Assembly (NCBI RefSeq): GCF_020524355.2
Contig: NZ_CP129019.1
Location: 1,178,001-1,242,000 of the forward strand
Source: Mesobacillus subterraneus
GTDB taxonomy: Bacteria > Bacillota > Bacilli > Bacillales > Cytobacillaceae
Length of the DNA: 64,000 nt
Direction of reading: 5' to 3'
Under the pieces are notes generated by a model. The model did no database searches. It worked only from the letters and a program-made list of their open reading frames with translations, and was not told the origin of the DNA. The position numbers and the translations under genes were made by a program. Of the stretch, positions 44,373-54,119 are shown in pieces (the first letter of the stretch is position 1; each line of letters starts with the position of its first letter).

Positions 44373-44966
44373 GTGGGAATAGTGAAGTGGAAAGGGATAT
44401 TAGAGAGCCTTCTTTTTGCAGCTGGTGATGAAGGGTTGAGCCTGAAGCAGATTACCTCTGTTCTGGAAGTTGATGAAATCCAGGCAAACGAAATTGTATC
44501 TGAACTTCAGAGGGATTATGAAAGGGATGAAAACCGCGGTATAACAATCGTCCAACTGGCAGGAACCTACCAGCTCGCTACTAAAAAAGAGCATGCTGAT
44601 TATTTAAAGAAGCTTGTCGAATCACCAGGGACGGCACATCTGTCGCAAGCAGCACTTGAGACGTTGGCGATTGTAGCTTACAAGCAGCCAATCACAAGAG
44701 CAGAGATCGAAGAAATACGCGGAGTGAAAACGGAAAGGCCGCTTCATACTTTGTCTTCAAGGGCATTGATTAAAGAGGTTGGAAGAGCAGAAGGAACGGG
44801 ACGGGCCATTTTATATGGAACGACAAAAGAATTCCTTGACTATTTTGGCTTGAAACATATTAGCGAACTGCCTCCTCTGCCGGATCATATTGAGGATGAC
44901 GAATTGCAGGATGACGCGGATCTATTCTTCGAGAAATTCCAGGAAACAATGGAAACAGATCAATAG
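44373..44966 (+). CDS. scpB: Segregation and condensation protein B
   Basis: The 197-residue KITE subunit of the Smc complex, with two winged-helix domains. [19 protein letters not shown] opens the first and [20 protein letters not shown] lies at the hinge into the second; the tail is acidic. The GTG at 44373 follows AAGGAGTAAGAG. It is cotranscribed with scpA as in nearly all Firmicutes. Confidence 0.95.
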   Translation: MGIVKWKGILESLLFAAGDEGLSLKQITSVLEVDEIQANEIVSELQRDYERDENRGITIVQLAGTYQLATKKEHADYLKKLVESPGTAHLSQAALETLAIVAYKQPITRAEIEEIRGVKTERPLHTLSSRALIKEVGRAEGTGRAILYGTTKEFLDYFGLKHISELPPLPDHIEDDELQDDADLFFEKFQETMETDQ

Positions 44967-45182
44967 CTTTTGTGCACAAAGTTTGGAATATATGATAAAA
45001 TCAAAATAATTATTTGGGAAATGCTTTAATTTGGATGCCGCACTGCAGGCTTCTTCTGGAAAAGCATTTCTTTCTACTCTTTATAAGATGCTACATATTT
45101 TTTGATAAAGGGCAACGCTTGTCAAGTCGCCTGTGCGATTCTTATAAGGATTTAAGAATGAATGTCCAACGGGAGGAATACC

Positions 45183-45602
45183 ATGCTTATTAAGCAATGT
45201 ATTGGTTATGAACTTGAAAAAGAAAAATCAAACACCTCGGAGGATTTTTTCAACCGAAGCGAAGTGACTTTTGTGGAAGATGGCAAGGAGAAGACCCTGC
45301 ATGTTCTTTATGTAAGGTATTTTGATGAGTTGGCTGGAAGTATCACTCCATTTGAACAGGACCCAATCTTCAAGGCTGGAACGAAGGATGTATATATGAG
45401 GGATTTGGTAGCACTTGCTGCATTATTGAAAAATCCGGGATATCGCCATCGGAAAAGGGTATATATAAATGAACAGAGAGAGTTCGCGGATATATTCAAA
45501 GGACTGGATTATAGCAAGATTCCTGGAGTATTCGAGGGTATCGAGCAAAAAGGCAGCTTTGAAGTGCGCTCTCCCTTGGATTATATTGTCCAGCCGGTAT
45601 AG
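45183..45602 (+). CDS. Conserved hypothetical protein (139 aa)
   Basis: A soluble protein of 139 residues (MLIKQCIGYELEKEKSNTSE at the N-terminus; VYMRDLVALAALLKNPGYRH in the middle). I do not recognise a domain. GGGAGGA before the ATG at 45183 sets the start over a GTG-type codon at 45162. The composition is ordinary for the neighbourhood. It lies between scpB and ypuI where B. subtilis has no equivalent that I can name. Confidence 0.7.
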   Translation: MLIKQCIGYELEKEKSNTSEDFFNRSEVTFVEDGKEKTLHVLYVRYFDELAGSITPFEQDPIFKAGTKDVYMRDLVALAALLKNPGYRHRKRVYINEQREFADIFKGLDYSKIPGVFEGIEQKGSFEVRSPLDYIVQPV

Positions 45603-45771
45603 AACAAGGCTGTTTTCGTGAACTTTGCTGGCTTTGCCTTTAGCTTTAATGGATTCTTGGTTGCGGGATATGATCTAAAGCCTGGTTCCTGAATAGTGTC
45701 GACTGCTAATATTGATGGTAAAGCAACAACTATCGAAAAAGTTATGGTAAAAATCCATTGGGGGTGTCAAT

Positions 45772-46260
45772 TTGGGGAATACGATAGTTAAAACACAAAT
45801 TGAGGAAGTAAAAGAATTCTTGGCAGATACTGTAGTTAAGCTTGAGAACTACCTGAATGTCACAACTCTTGAAGTTCTAAAACAAGAGCAGCAGGCAGAC
45901 GAAGAATACTATAAAACGATTCTTTCAAGCCTTCGCAAGCTGGCTGTTTACTGTGAGGAAGGATTAGATGCCTGCAAGGTGATCCTTCATGCAGAGGTTT
46001 TTTCAAAACCTGCAGCTGAAAAAACATTATATCGAATATACTATCAATGCATTGAAGAATTCTTCTCACCTAAAAGTGATGCCTGGTATGAAGACAGCAG
46101 GGCTGCTTATACAGGGAAAAATGCCATCAAATTCAGACAACCAGTGTCAGCTGGAGTACACCATTTGATGGTCAGCCTCGAAAACGGTTTTCAAAGAAGC
46201 CGGGAAGAACTGGAATACTATGAAACAGATTACCGTACAAAAATGCTCCAATCAAGATAA
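45772..46260 (+). CDS. ypuI: YpuI family protein (DUF3907)
   Basis: A 162-residue soluble, mostly helical protein. KTQIEEVKEFLADTVVKLEN at the start and YYQCIEEFFSPKSDAWYEDS in the middle match the YpuI family found after scpB in Bacillus. The function is unknown. The TTG start at 45772 follows GGGGGTG. The terminator 46271 closes the unit. Confidence 0.85.
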   Translation: MGNTIVKTQIEEVKEFLADTVVKLENYLNVTTLEVLKQEQQADEEYYKTILSSLRKLAVYCEEGLDACKVILHAEVFSKPAAEKTLYRIYYQCIEEFFSPKSDAWYEDSRAAYTGKNAIKFRQPVSAGVHHLMVSLENGFQRSREELEYYETDYRTKMLQSR

Positions 46261-46270
46261 CCTAAACAAG

Positions 46271-46300
46271 GGAACAGCTATTTACAGCTGTTCCTTTTTT
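46271..46300 (+). terminator. Terminator of ypuI
   Basis: GGAACAGCT / AGCTGTTCC stem with a six-base loop and six Ts. Confidence 0.88.
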
Positions 46301-46320
46301 CATTTTACAAGAAAATTTTA

Positions 46321-46390
46321 GTGTGGATATCTATACGGGTTTTCTTTACACAGCTACTGCACCAGTCACCTCGAGACGCTGGCGCTTTTG
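46321..46390. repeat. GC-rich intergenic repeat element, short copy
   Basis: A 70-base remnant that begins GTGTGGATATCTATACGGGT and ends GACGCTGGCGCTTTTG, aligning with both ends of the elements at 33070 and 41699 but lacking the middle. It lies before dacB. Confidence 0.6.
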
Positions 46391-46450
46391 GTTTTGGTTG
46401 TAACTTAGGATTTCTGTCAGTCCATCCTGTGAGGCAATCACCTTTTTATG

Positions 46451-46479
46451 TCATAACACTCCTTGTCCTGCATAAACTT
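46451..46479 (+). promoter_or_regulatory. Candidate sigma-E promoter of dacB
   Basis: TCATA (46451-46455), a 15-base spacer and CATAAACTT (46471-46479), with ACTCCTTGTCC in the spacer nearly as in the spoIIM promoter. dacB is sigma-E dependent in B. subtilis. Confidence 0.5.
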
Positions 46480-46512
46480 GTACAAACTGCCAAAGGAGAC
46501 GAGGGTCTGTCA

Positions 46513-47649
46513 ATGAAAAGGAATTGGATGAAATTATTGTTAATTACCACTCTGTTGATATACTGCATTCCTCAAACAGTGCAGGCTTCTGTGTCGGTAA
46601 GTGCCAGAAGCGCAGTTTTGATAGAACAGGAATCTGGCAGGGTGTTATTTGAAAAAGATGCTCACAGAGTAAGTAGAATCGCCAGTATTACTAAAATCAT
46701 GACGGCCATCCTTGCGATAGAATCGGGCATGCTGGATGAAAAGGTCAAGGTAAGCGAGACTGCTGTCCGTGCTGAAGGATCATCGATTTACTTGAAGCCC
46801 GGAGAAAAGATCAGGCTCGAGGATCTTGTGTATGGTTTGATGCTGAGGTCCGGCAATGATGCGGCTGTTGCAATTGCGGAACACGTAGGCGGCAGTCTGG
46901 ATGGATTTGCATACCTAATGAACGAAAAAGCGCAGCAAATCGGCATGGAAAATACTCATTTTGCAAATCCACACGGGTTGGATGACCACGAAGACCACGT
47001 GTCCACAGCGTATGATATGACCATTCTGACACGCTATGCAATGAAAAATGAGATTTACAAGGAAATTTCCGGTACAAAAATACACCGGGCTCCTAATCCA
47101 ACAGAAACATGGGACAGGGTATGGAAAAATAAAAACAGGCTGCTGACAGAGAAATATAAGTTTAGTACTGGCGGAAAAACCGGGTATACAAAGCGGGCGA
47201 AAAGAACTTTAGTCTCCACAGCAAAAAAGGACGATTTTGAGTTGATCGCAGTGACACTTAATGCACCTGATGATTGGAATGACCACATCCAGATGTTTGA
47301 AACAGGATTTTCAAATTACGATGTCGCAGAGATTCTTTCAAAAGGTAAAGTGACAGGGATAAAGGATTCGCATTATAAGAATAAAGTTTACCTGGATCAT
47401 TCCTTTGTTTACCCGCTAACTTCAGAGGAAGAAGACAAGGTCAAAGTAGAATATCGATTGAAAAAGGCTGAAAAAAATGAAGAGGATATGCGAAATTCGA
47501 TTGCAGGTCGGGCAAATGTCTACCTGGATGATAAGCAGATTGCAAGTCTGCCTGTCTATTTCAAGGTGGAGACAAAAGAAAAAAAGTCCTTCTTCGATCT
47601 TTTTAAGAATATCTTCACATCAATAGCAGGAATCAAGAATCATGGTTAA
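46513..47649 (+). CDS. dacB: Sporulation D-alanyl-D-alanine carboxypeptidase DacB (PBP5*)
   Basis: A 378-residue penicillin-binding protein made in the mother cell that limits cross-linking of spore cortex. A signal peptide (LLLITTLLIYCIPQTVQA) is followed by motifs SITK (Ser58), SGND and GGKTGYT; the C-terminus is amphipathic (KKSFFDLFKNIFTSIAG) for membrane attachment. The frame opens 64 codons upstream through a repeat remnant; the family N-terminus and GAGGG fit the ATG at 46513. Its stop overlaps spmA. Confidence 0.93.
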   Translation: MKRNWMKLLLITTLLIYCIPQTVQASVSVSARSAVLIEQESGRVLFEKDAHRVSRIASITKIMTAILAIESGMLDEKVKVSETAVRAEGSSIYLKPGEKIRLEDLVYGLMLRSGNDAAVAIAEHVGGSLDGFAYLMNEKAQQIGMENTHFANPHGLDDHEDHVSTAYDMTILTRYAMKNEIYKEISGTKIHRAPNPTETWDRVWKNKNRLLTEKYKFSTGGKTGYTKRAKRTLVSTAKKDDFELIAVTLNAPDDWNDHIQMFETGFSNYDVAEILSKGKVTGIKDSHYKNKVYLDHSFVYPLTSEEEDKVKVEYRLKKAEKNEEDMRNSIAGRANVYLDDKQIASLPVYFKVETKEKKSFFDLFKNIFTSIAGIKNHG

Positions 47650-48229
47650 TTATATATGGGTGGTTATGATCTTAATCGGACTTGGCTTTGCAATGGTGAA
47701 TGGCACAATGGCTGAGGTGAACGAAGCGGTTTTTACTGGTGCAAAGGAAGCCATTACCCTTAGTATCGGCTTGATTAGCATCCTTGTATTCTGGCTTGGA
47801 ATGATGAGGATCGCGGAGGATTCAGGTCTATTGTCAAAGCTCTCCACTTTATTTAAACCGGTGATTTCAAAGTTATTCCCTGAAGTACCTTCCAATCATC
47901 CTGCGATGGGCTATATCCTGTCGAACATGATTGCCAACATGTTCGGACTTGGGAACGCCGCTACACCTCTTGGGATCAAAGCAATGGAAGAACTGAAAGA
48001 GCTGAATGATGGGAAGAATGAAGCAAGCCGATCGATGATCACTTTCCTTGCAATCAATACAGCGAGCATCACCCTCATTCCGACGACGGTTATCGCGATC
48101 AGGATGAATTATGACTCAGCCAATCCAACGGATATCGTTGGACCTACTCTTGTGGCGACCGCTGTCTCTGCAGTTGCAGCGATATTAATTGACCGTTTCT
48201 TTTATTACAGAAGAAGCAAAAAGGGGTAA
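47642..48229 (+). CDS. spmA: Spore maturation protein SpmA
   Basis: A 195-residue membrane protein of the nucleoside-recognition (Gate) family with about five spans. It works with SpmB in spore core dehydration. LGNAATPLGIKAMEEL is the conserved Gate motif. The ATG lies inside the end of dacB (8-base overlap), giving the dacB-spmA-spmB operon of Bacillus. Confidence 0.95.
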   Translation: MVNYIWVVMILIGLGFAMVNGTMAEVNEAVFTGAKEAITLSIGLISILVFWLGMMRIAEDSGLLSKLSTLFKPVISKLFPEVPSNHPAMGYILSNMIANMFGLGNAATPLGIKAMEELKELNDGKNEASRSMITFLAINTASITLIPTTVIAIRMNYDSANPTDIVGPTLVATAVSAVAAILIDRFFYYRRSKKG

Positions 48230-48235
48230 ATCCAA

Positions 48236-48763
48236 ATGGAAATTGTATCTGCCATATCACTATGGTTCATCCCTGTCATGATTGCCTTTATCCTGATTTA
48301 TGGAACCTATAAAAAAGTCCCCACCTATGAAAGTTTTGTAGAAGGCGGTAAGGAAGGTATCAAAATGGCCGTTTCCATCATGCCATTTCTTGTAGGGATG
48401 ATGGTGGCCATTGCTGTTTTTCGAGCGTCAGGCGCACTTGATGTAATGGTCAATTGGCTCCGGCCTGGTCTTGAGATGGTAGGGATCCCTGCTGAAATCG
48501 TCCCCCTTGCGCTGATTCGGCCAATTTCAGGGACAGCAGCGCTCGGAATTACGAGCGACCTAATAGGGGTACATGGTCCGGACTCTTTTATAGGAACACT
48601 CGCTGCCACACTCCAAGGAAGCACCGATACGACATTCTATGTCCTAACTGTATATTTCGGCGCTGTCGGCATAAAAAAAATGGGAGACGCACTCAAAGTC
48701 GGCTTTCTAGCAGATGCAGTAGCGATCATTACTGCAATAATTGTAGTTGCTTTTATGTTTTAA
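48236..48763 (+). CDS. spmB: Spore maturation protein SpmB
   Basis: The 175-residue partner of SpmA, also a Gate-domain membrane protein with about five spans; LIRPISGTAALGITSDLI and STDTTFYVLTVYFGAVGIKK are its signature. It starts six bases after spmA's stop with an AAGGGG ribosome site. The operon terminator lies at 48824. Confidence 0.95.
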   Translation: MEIVSAISLWFIPVMIAFILIYGTYKKVPTYESFVEGGKEGIKMAVSIMPFLVGMMVAIAVFRASGALDVMVNWLRPGLEMVGIPAEIVPLALIRPISGTAALGITSDLIGVHGPDSFIGTLAATLQGSTDTTFYVLTVYFGAVGIKKMGDALKVGFLADAVAIITAIIVVAFMF

Positions 48764-48823
48764 AAAAAAGCCATTATTAACACATGCAAGAGCACAAAAT
48801 GAAATCTCATATGTCTATCATAA

Positions 48824-48863
48824 AGAGAAGATACCTGCTGCAGGTATCTTCTCTGTTTTTTTT
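48824..48863 (+). terminator. Terminator of dacB-spmA-spmB
   Basis: Perfect AGAGAAGATACCTG / CAGGTATCTTCTCT stem with a CTG loop, followed by a run of Ts. The remaining 48865-49129 is AT-rich with no gene seen. Confidence 0.93.
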
Positions 48864-49129
48864 TAACAAAAATCTAAAATAACAGAGCCAAACATAGTAA
48901 AAATCGCTACCTCAGTATTCGCAAACCAATCAATTATTAGGATAAAATAATATTACAGTAGGTTTATAAAACGAACTTTTGTTAAAGAACCATTAACTTT
49001 CCCTATTTATTTTTCACTTTTTACACCATTGCTTACTTTGAAAACAGCGAGAGTTATGTCATAATTCATAAGGATGGATTAGATATAAATATTAACCATA
49101 GTTAATTGATATTAATTAGGAGTGACCTT

Positions 49130-49855
49130 ATGGAAAGACTGCAAAAAGTTATTGCTCATGCAGGAATAGCATCGAGAAGAAAAGCTGAGGAAATGATCCT
49201 CGAAGGAAGAGTCAGGGTTAATGGAAGTGTTATCAAGGAACTTGGCAGGAAGGTGACCCCATCTGACAGAGTTGAAGTTGATGGAGTCCAGATTGAAGGG
49301 GAAGAACCAGTATATTTCTTGTTCTATAAACCCCGCGGTGTTATTTCAAGTGTACATGATGATAAAGGCCGGAAGGTTGTTACCGACTTTTTTCAAACGA
49401 TCGAACAAAGGATCTATCCCGTTGGGCGGCTAGATTATGATACATCAGGGCTGCTATTGCTTACGAACGATGGAGAATTTGCAAACTTGCTCATGCATCC
49501 AAGCAATGAGATTGATAAGATGTATGTGGCAAAGGTAAAAGGAATTCCTTCAAAGGAAAAGCTGACTAGCCTGGCTCGAGGCGTCATGCTTGAAGATGGA
49601 AAAACTGCACCGGCTAGAATAAAATTGCTAAGTGTTGATAAAAAGAAGGATACAGCAATTGTCGAAATCACGATTCATGAGGGCCGAAATAGACAGGTCA
49701 GAAGAATGTTCGATGCCATCGGGCATCCTGTATTGAAATTAAAAAGGGAAAAATACGGTTTCCTGACGCTGAATGGCTTAAGGACTGGGGAAATCAGAGA
49801 GCTTACACATCACGAAGTCAAGCAGCTTCGTGTATTGGCTATGAAAAAATCTTAA
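49130..49855 (+). CDS. rluB: 23S rRNA pseudouridine synthase RluB
   Basis: Forms pseudouridine at the 2605-type position of 23S rRNA helix 93. The 241-residue protein has an N-terminal S4 RNA-binding domain (MERLQKVIAHAGIASRRKAE) and a catalytic RsuA/RluB domain with the aspartate in VGRLDYDTSGLLLLTNDG and the EGRNRQVRRM signature. A TAGGAGTGA ribosome site fits the ATG at 49130, eight codons into the open frame. Upstream of the res operon as in B. subtilis. Confidence 0.94.
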   Translation: MERLQKVIAHAGIASRRKAEEMILEGRVRVNGSVIKELGRKVTPSDRVEVDGVQIEGEEPVYFLFYKPRGVISSVHDDKGRKVVTDFFQTIEQRIYPVGRLDYDTSGLLLLTNDGEFANLLMHPSNEIDKMYVAKVKGIPSKEKLTSLARGVMLEDGKTAPARIKLLSVDKKKDTAIVEITIHEGRNRQVRRMFDAIGHPVLKLKREKYGFLTLNGLRTGEIRELTHHEVKQLRVLAMKKS

Positions 49856-49919
49856 CTTTTCAACACTGTTATAGTTAGAATGTTATAATAAGGGAGAAAT
49901 ACGGTGGGAGGTTTAGGGA

Positions 49920-50441
49920 ATGAAGCAGAAGCGTCTAATCACTCGAACTATTATTCTCGCGGTTATGGTTTTGGCTGTTGGCTATACTTTATACGCTAAC
50001 ATGAATAAGGATAAAAACCAGAAGATTGTGATTGGAAAACCTGCTCCTGATTTTGTCCTTGTAGATATGGAAGGCAATAAGCACAGGCTTTCCGAATATA
50101 AGGGACAAGGAGTTTTTCTTAATTTTTGGGCAACATGGTGCAAGCCATGTGAGAGAGAAATGCCTTATATTGAAAAGCAGTATCAGCAGTTTAAGGACCA
50201 GGGTGTTCAAGTCCTGGCAATTGACTCAGGTGAATCGAAACTTGCCGTTAATAGGTTTATTGAACGGAAAGGTATGACATTTCCAGTGATGATCGACGAG
50301 GGACCAGTTCAGGCAGCATATGGGATCAACCCCTTGCCAATAACCTTTTTGATTGATAAAGAAGGAATTGTCGTAAGGAGTCATACTGGTGAATTAGATG
50401 AAAAAACAGTCCGTGATTTCATGGAGCAGATAAAACCTTAA
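49920..50441 (+). CDS. resA: Thiol-disulfide oxidoreductase ResA
   Basis: An extracytoplasmic, membrane-anchored thioredoxin-like protein that reduces apocytochrome c cysteines for haem attachment. It is 173 residues: one N-terminal span (TIILAVMVLAVGYTLYANM), then FLNFWATWCKPCEREMP with the CxxC pair and the cis-proline in GINPLPITFL. A GGGAGG ribosome site precedes the ATG. A TATAAT element lies at about 49883-49888 just before it. First of resABCDE. Confidence 0.94.
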   Translation: MKQKRLITRTIILAVMVLAVGYTLYANMNKDKNQKIVIGKPAPDFVLVDMEGNKHRLSEYKGQGVFLNFWATWCKPCEREMPYIEKQYQQFKDQGVQVLAIDSGESKLAVNRFIERKGMTFPVMIDEGPVQAAYGINPLPITFLIDKEGIVVRSHTGELDEKTVRDFMEQIKP

Positions 50442-50470
50442 TAAAGTAAGGGGAGCAGGGAGTTTTTACT

Positions 50471-52096
50471 ATGAACGAAGTAAAATGCGAGTGCGGCTAT
50501 GTAAATCCGCAGGGAACAATCCTATGTGAATCTTGCGGAAGAATGCTGGAGGAAAAGGAGAAAGAAAAACAGCTAGTCGATATGCGTTATGAAGGAAGCG
50601 CACGCCGTTCCCAAACATATAACAAGACAATCATCGATAAAATCTGGAATTTCTTTTCGTCGGTTAAAGTAGGAGTGTGGCTGATCGTCATTCTCTTGAT
50701 TGCATCCTCTTTAGGAACGATCTTTCCACAGGAAATGTACATTCCGCCAGTCATGCCCGCATGGGAATACTATGAAGAGCAATACGGTTGGTTAGGAAAG
50801 CTTTATTATGACCTTGGTTTCCATAACCTGTACAGTTCATGGTGGTATTTGTTATTAATCGCTGCGCTTGGTATATCACTTGTTATTGCCAGTATTGACA
50901 GGGTGGTTCCATTATACAGATCACTTAAAAACCAGCGAGTATCGAGGCATGAAAGCTTTTTGAAGCGCCAGAGAATGTTCAGCACTTCAGATGCTGTACT
51001 AACTGATGAAGCAGTAGGGAAAATCAAAGAAAACCTTACCAAAAAACGGTATAAGCTGCGTGAGGAAAATGATGACATTCTTGCGGAGAAAAATCGCTTT
51101 TCACGATGGGGCCCATATGTAAACCATCTGGGACTAATCATTTTTCTGATTGGCGGCATGCTGAGGTTCGTACCTGGGATGTATATCGATGAAATCCTCT
51201 GGCTAAGGGAAGGCGAGACAAAAGCCATTCCTGGGACTGAAGGCCGCTATTATCTTGAAAACAATCAATTTATCTTTGAAGTATATGACAAGGAAAAAGA
51301 TGAGGAAGTTTTCCAGGATGCGATTAACAAGGCAGGGACGGTTGTTAAAAACTATCAAACCAATGCCACGTTATATCAAAGGCAGGGAGTAATTGTCCCT
51401 GGTGAAAAACCTGAACTTGAAAAAATCCGTGACCAGGCAATTCAGGTCAATAAGCCGCTGAAGATAGATGGCTTTGCTTTATACCAGGTTGATTATAAGC
51501 TTGATGAAATGAACAAAATGGCGTTCAAACTGGAGAATAAAAAAACGAATGAACAATTTGGTGATGTAGTTGTAGATTTATATGGCACTGAAATGGAGTA
51601 CGAATTAGGGAAAGGCTACAAAGTCGAAGTGATGAGCTATTTCCCCGATTTTGAGTTCAATGAAGATGGGGAACCTGCTACAAAGTCGCGAATCCCGAAT
51701 AATCCTGCGTTCATCTTCAAGATGTTCAGCCCGGAAAAGCCTGAAGGGGAAGTCAGTTTCGTAGCCATCAGGCAAAATCTCGAACCATTGGGTGAAAATG
51801 ATTACAAGATGACATTCAATGGGATCGAAACGAAGAATGTTACCGCTCTGACTGTCAGAAAAGACCATACTCTTTGGATCATCGCGCTTGGAGGATTAAT
51901 ATTCATGATCGGTGTAATCCAGGGGGCGTATTGGAATCATCGACGTATATGGTTGAGAAGAATAAATAACCAGGTGTGGACAGCCGCTCATACAAACAAA
52001 AACTGGCACGGCTTAAAAAGGGAGCTTGAAGATGTCTTTTCAGATTCAGGAATAGCTGCTCCAGAAGACCAGGTGTCAGAAGAAAAGAAGGAGTAA
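50471..52096 (+). CDS. resB: Cytochrome c biogenesis protein ResB
   Basis: The 541-residue ResB (Ccs1) half of the system II cytochrome c synthetase, which holds haem delivery and apocytochrome in the membrane with ResC. A short N-terminal zinc ribbon (CECGYVNPQGTILCESCG) is followed by two paired membrane spans near residues 67-85 and 120-140, another at about 217, a large external domain and a final span near 475. It ends 12 bases before resC. Confidence 0.94.
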   Translation: MNEVKCECGYVNPQGTILCESCGRMLEEKEKEKQLVDMRYEGSARRSQTYNKTIIDKIWNFFSSVKVGVWLIVILLIASSLGTIFPQEMYIPPVMPAWEYYEEQYGWLGKLYYDLGFHNLYSSWWYLLLIAALGISLVIASIDRVVPLYRSLKNQRVSRHESFLKRQRMFSTSDAVLTDEAVGKIKENLTKKRYKLREENDDILAEKNRFSRWGPYVNHLGLIIFLIGGMLRFVPGMYIDEILWLREGETKAIPGTEGRYYLENNQFIFEVYDKEKDEEVFQDAINKAGTVVKNYQTNATLYQRQGVIVPGEKPELEKIRDQAIQVNKPLKIDGFALYQVDYKLDEMNKMAFKLENKKTNEQFGDVVVDLYGTEMEYELGKGYKVEVMSYFPDFEFNEDGEPATKSRIPNNPAFIFKMFSPEKPEGEVSFVAIRQNLEPLGENDYKMTFNGIETKNVTALTVRKDHTLWIIALGGLIFMIGVIQGAYWNHRRIWLRRINNQVWTAAHTNKNWHGLKRELEDVFSDSGIAAPEDQVSEEKKE

Positions 52097-52108
52097 GGAG
52101 GGAAAATA

Positions 52109-53293
52109 ATGGTTGAATTGAGTTCTAACTTTCTGTTTGCAGCATTTATCCTCTATCTAGTCGGTATTTTGTTTTTCGGGGGAGCTATTAAAGATAAAAG
52201 GCATGATAAAAAGGACACCCCTAATAAATGGGCGAAAATTGGACTTGTTGTAACGATTGCGGGATTCCTTTCGCAGTTGACATTTTTCATTTTAAGATGG
52301 ATTGCTTCCGGACACGCGCCAGTCAGCAACCTGTTCGAATTCACAACATTTTTCGGAATGTCATTGGTTGGGGCATTTATCGTTATTTATTTCATGTATA
52401 AAACTCCATTGCTGGGATTGTTCACATTGCCGGTAGCTGCTTTAATCATCGCCTATGGAAGCATGTTCCCAAGGGATGTTACACCGTTAATTCCGGCACT
52501 TCAAAGTTACTGGCTCCACATACACGTAACGACAACAGCAATCGGGCAGGCAATCCTGGCTATCAGTTTTGCTGCAGGACTGATCTATCTCGTGAAAAGT
52601 GTAGACCAGACTAAGAAAAGTAAAAGTACTTTATGGCTTGAGATTGTTTTGTTTGGATTGATCAGTACACTGGGCTTCGTATTTGTCTCGAGTTTCTTCG
52701 CAGCTACAGATTATTCAGCGAATTTTAACTACATCAACAAGGATGACCAGCCCGCTACTGAAGAATATACAGTTCCAGCTCTTGTTGGACCCCATCAGTT
52801 TGAGATAACAGACAAGGAACGCTTTGAACCGTTGTTCCAAACACCTGCACTTATCGATGCTAAGCAATTGAATACTGTTATTTGGTCGCTCGCAGCGGGT
52901 ATAGTATTATATCTTTTATTAAGAGCTATCCTGCGCAAGCGCGTTGCTGCCGCATTACAACCGTGGACGAAAAATATCAACATGGATCTCGTGGATGAGA
53001 TTGGCTATCGTTCCGTTTTAATCGGCTTCCCGGTCTTCACGCTTGGCGGTCTGATTTTTGCGATGATTTGGGCCCAAATTGCCTGGACACGCTTCTGGGG
53101 CTGGGATCCAAAGGAAGTATGGGCATTGATAACCTGGCTTTTCTATGCAGCTTTCTTGCATTTGCGCCTTTCAAAAGGATGGCATGGTGAAAAATCTGCA
53201 TGGCTAGCGGTAATTGGCTTTATCATTATCATGTTCAACCTTGTTGCAGTTAACCTAGTTATTGCAGGTCTGCATTCTTATGCAGGTTCGTGA
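52109..53293 (+). CDS. resC: Cytochrome c biogenesis protein ResC
   Basis: The 394-residue CcsA/ResC half of the system II synthetase, which exports and attaches haem. It has about eight spans. The tryptophan-rich haem-handling WWD-type motif is in [18 protein letters not shown], and external histidines (YWLHIHVTT and AFLHLRLSK) are candidate haem ligands. GGAGGG before the ATG is strong. Its terminator separates the synthetase genes from resDE. Confidence 0.94.
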   Translation: MVELSSNFLFAAFILYLVGILFFGGAIKDKRHDKKDTPNKWAKIGLVVTIAGFLSQLTFFILRWIASGHAPVSNLFEFTTFFGMSLVGAFIVIYFMYKTPLLGLFTLPVAALIIAYGSMFPRDVTPLIPALQSYWLHIHVTTTAIGQAILAISFAAGLIYLVKSVDQTKKSKSTLWLEIVLFGLISTLGFVFVSSFFAATDYSANFNYINKDDQPATEEYTVPALVGPHQFEITDKERFEPLFQTPALIDAKQLNTVIWSLAAGIVLYLLLRAILRKRVAAALQPWTKNINMDLVDEIGYRSVLIGFPVFTLGGLIFAMIWAQIAWTRFWGWDPKEVWALITWLFYAAFLHLRLSKGWHGEKSAWLAVIGFIIIMFNLVAVNLVIAGLHSYAGS

Positions 53294-53314
53294 TTTGTGT
53301 CAATTTTATGACTG

Positions 53315-53344
53315 CCTTCACTGTTTTAAGTGAAGGCCTTTTTT
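53315..53344 (+). terminator. Terminator after resC
   Basis: CCTTCACT / AGTGAAGG stem with a six-base loop, followed by CCTTTTTT; resDE lie beyond it and may be partly expressed by read-through. Confidence 0.8.
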
Positions 53345-53405
53345 AAAAAATCGTGGCAAGTAGGCGCATGTTTATGTAAAATAATCGCAGGGAGGGATAT
53401 ACCTT

Positions 53406-54119
53406 ATGGAAAAAGACGTGAAGATTTTAGTTGTGGATGATGAAGAAAGAATTAGAAGATTATTAAAGATGTATCTTGAAAGAGAGAACTATATAATTGA
53501 TGAAGCAGAAGATGGTAATGAAGCGCTGGCAAAATCGATTGCCAACGATTATGATGTAATCCTTCTTGATTTGATGATGCCTGGGAAAGACGGGATCGAG
53601 GTTTGTCGTGATCTCCGTGAAAAGAAGTCAACACCTGTTATCATGCTAACCGCTAAAGGCGAAGAAGTGAACAGGGTACAAGGCTTCGAGGTCGGTACTG
53701 ATGATTATATCGTCAAACCTTTCAGTCCTCGTGAAGTTGTCCTGAGAGTCAAAGCTATGCTGCGCCGTTCATCGAGCACAAGCTACCTGCAGACAGAGAC
53801 GACTGCTAAAGATGTGATTGTTTTCCCTCATTTAACCATTGATAATGATGCCCATAGGGTTTTGGCAGATGGCAAAGAAGTGAGCCTGACGCCTAAGGAA
53901 TATGAACTGCTATACTTCCTTGCAAAAGCTCCAGATAAAGTTTTTGATCGTGAGCAATTATTGAAAGAAGTTTGGCATTATGAATTTTTCGGTGATTTGC
54001 GAACCGTCGATACACATGTTAAAAGACTGCGCGAAAAGCTGAATAAAGTATCTGAACAGGCTGCGAAAATGATCGTGACAGTCTGGGGGGGTTGGCTACA
54101 AGTTCGAGGTAGTCAATGA
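53406..54119 (+). CDS. resD: Response regulator ResD, C-terminal frameshift
   Basis: The OmpR/PhoB-type regulator of aerobic and anaerobic respiration. Receiver domain residues 1-120 show VVDDEE, the phosphorylated aspartate in VILLDLMMPG and the lysine in YIVKPFSP; the winged-helix DNA-binding domain follows to about 230. A G7 run at 54085-54091 (six expected) alters only the last residues: as read it ends WGGWLQVRGSQ, while one G fewer restores the canonical WGVGYKFEV end with the stop at 54121-54123, overlapping resE. Confidence 0.93.
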   Translation: MEKDVKILVVDDEERIRRLLKMYLERENYIIDEAEDGNEALAKSIANDYDVILLDLMMPGKDGIEVCRDLREKKSTPVIMLTAKGEEVNRVQGFEVGTDDYIVKPFSPREVVLRVKAMLRRSSSTSYLQTETTAKDVIVFPHLTIDNDAHRVLADGKEVSLTPKEYELLYFLAKAPDKVFDREQLLKEVWHYEFFGDLRTVDTHVKRLREKLNKVSEQAAKMIVTVWGGWLQVRGSQ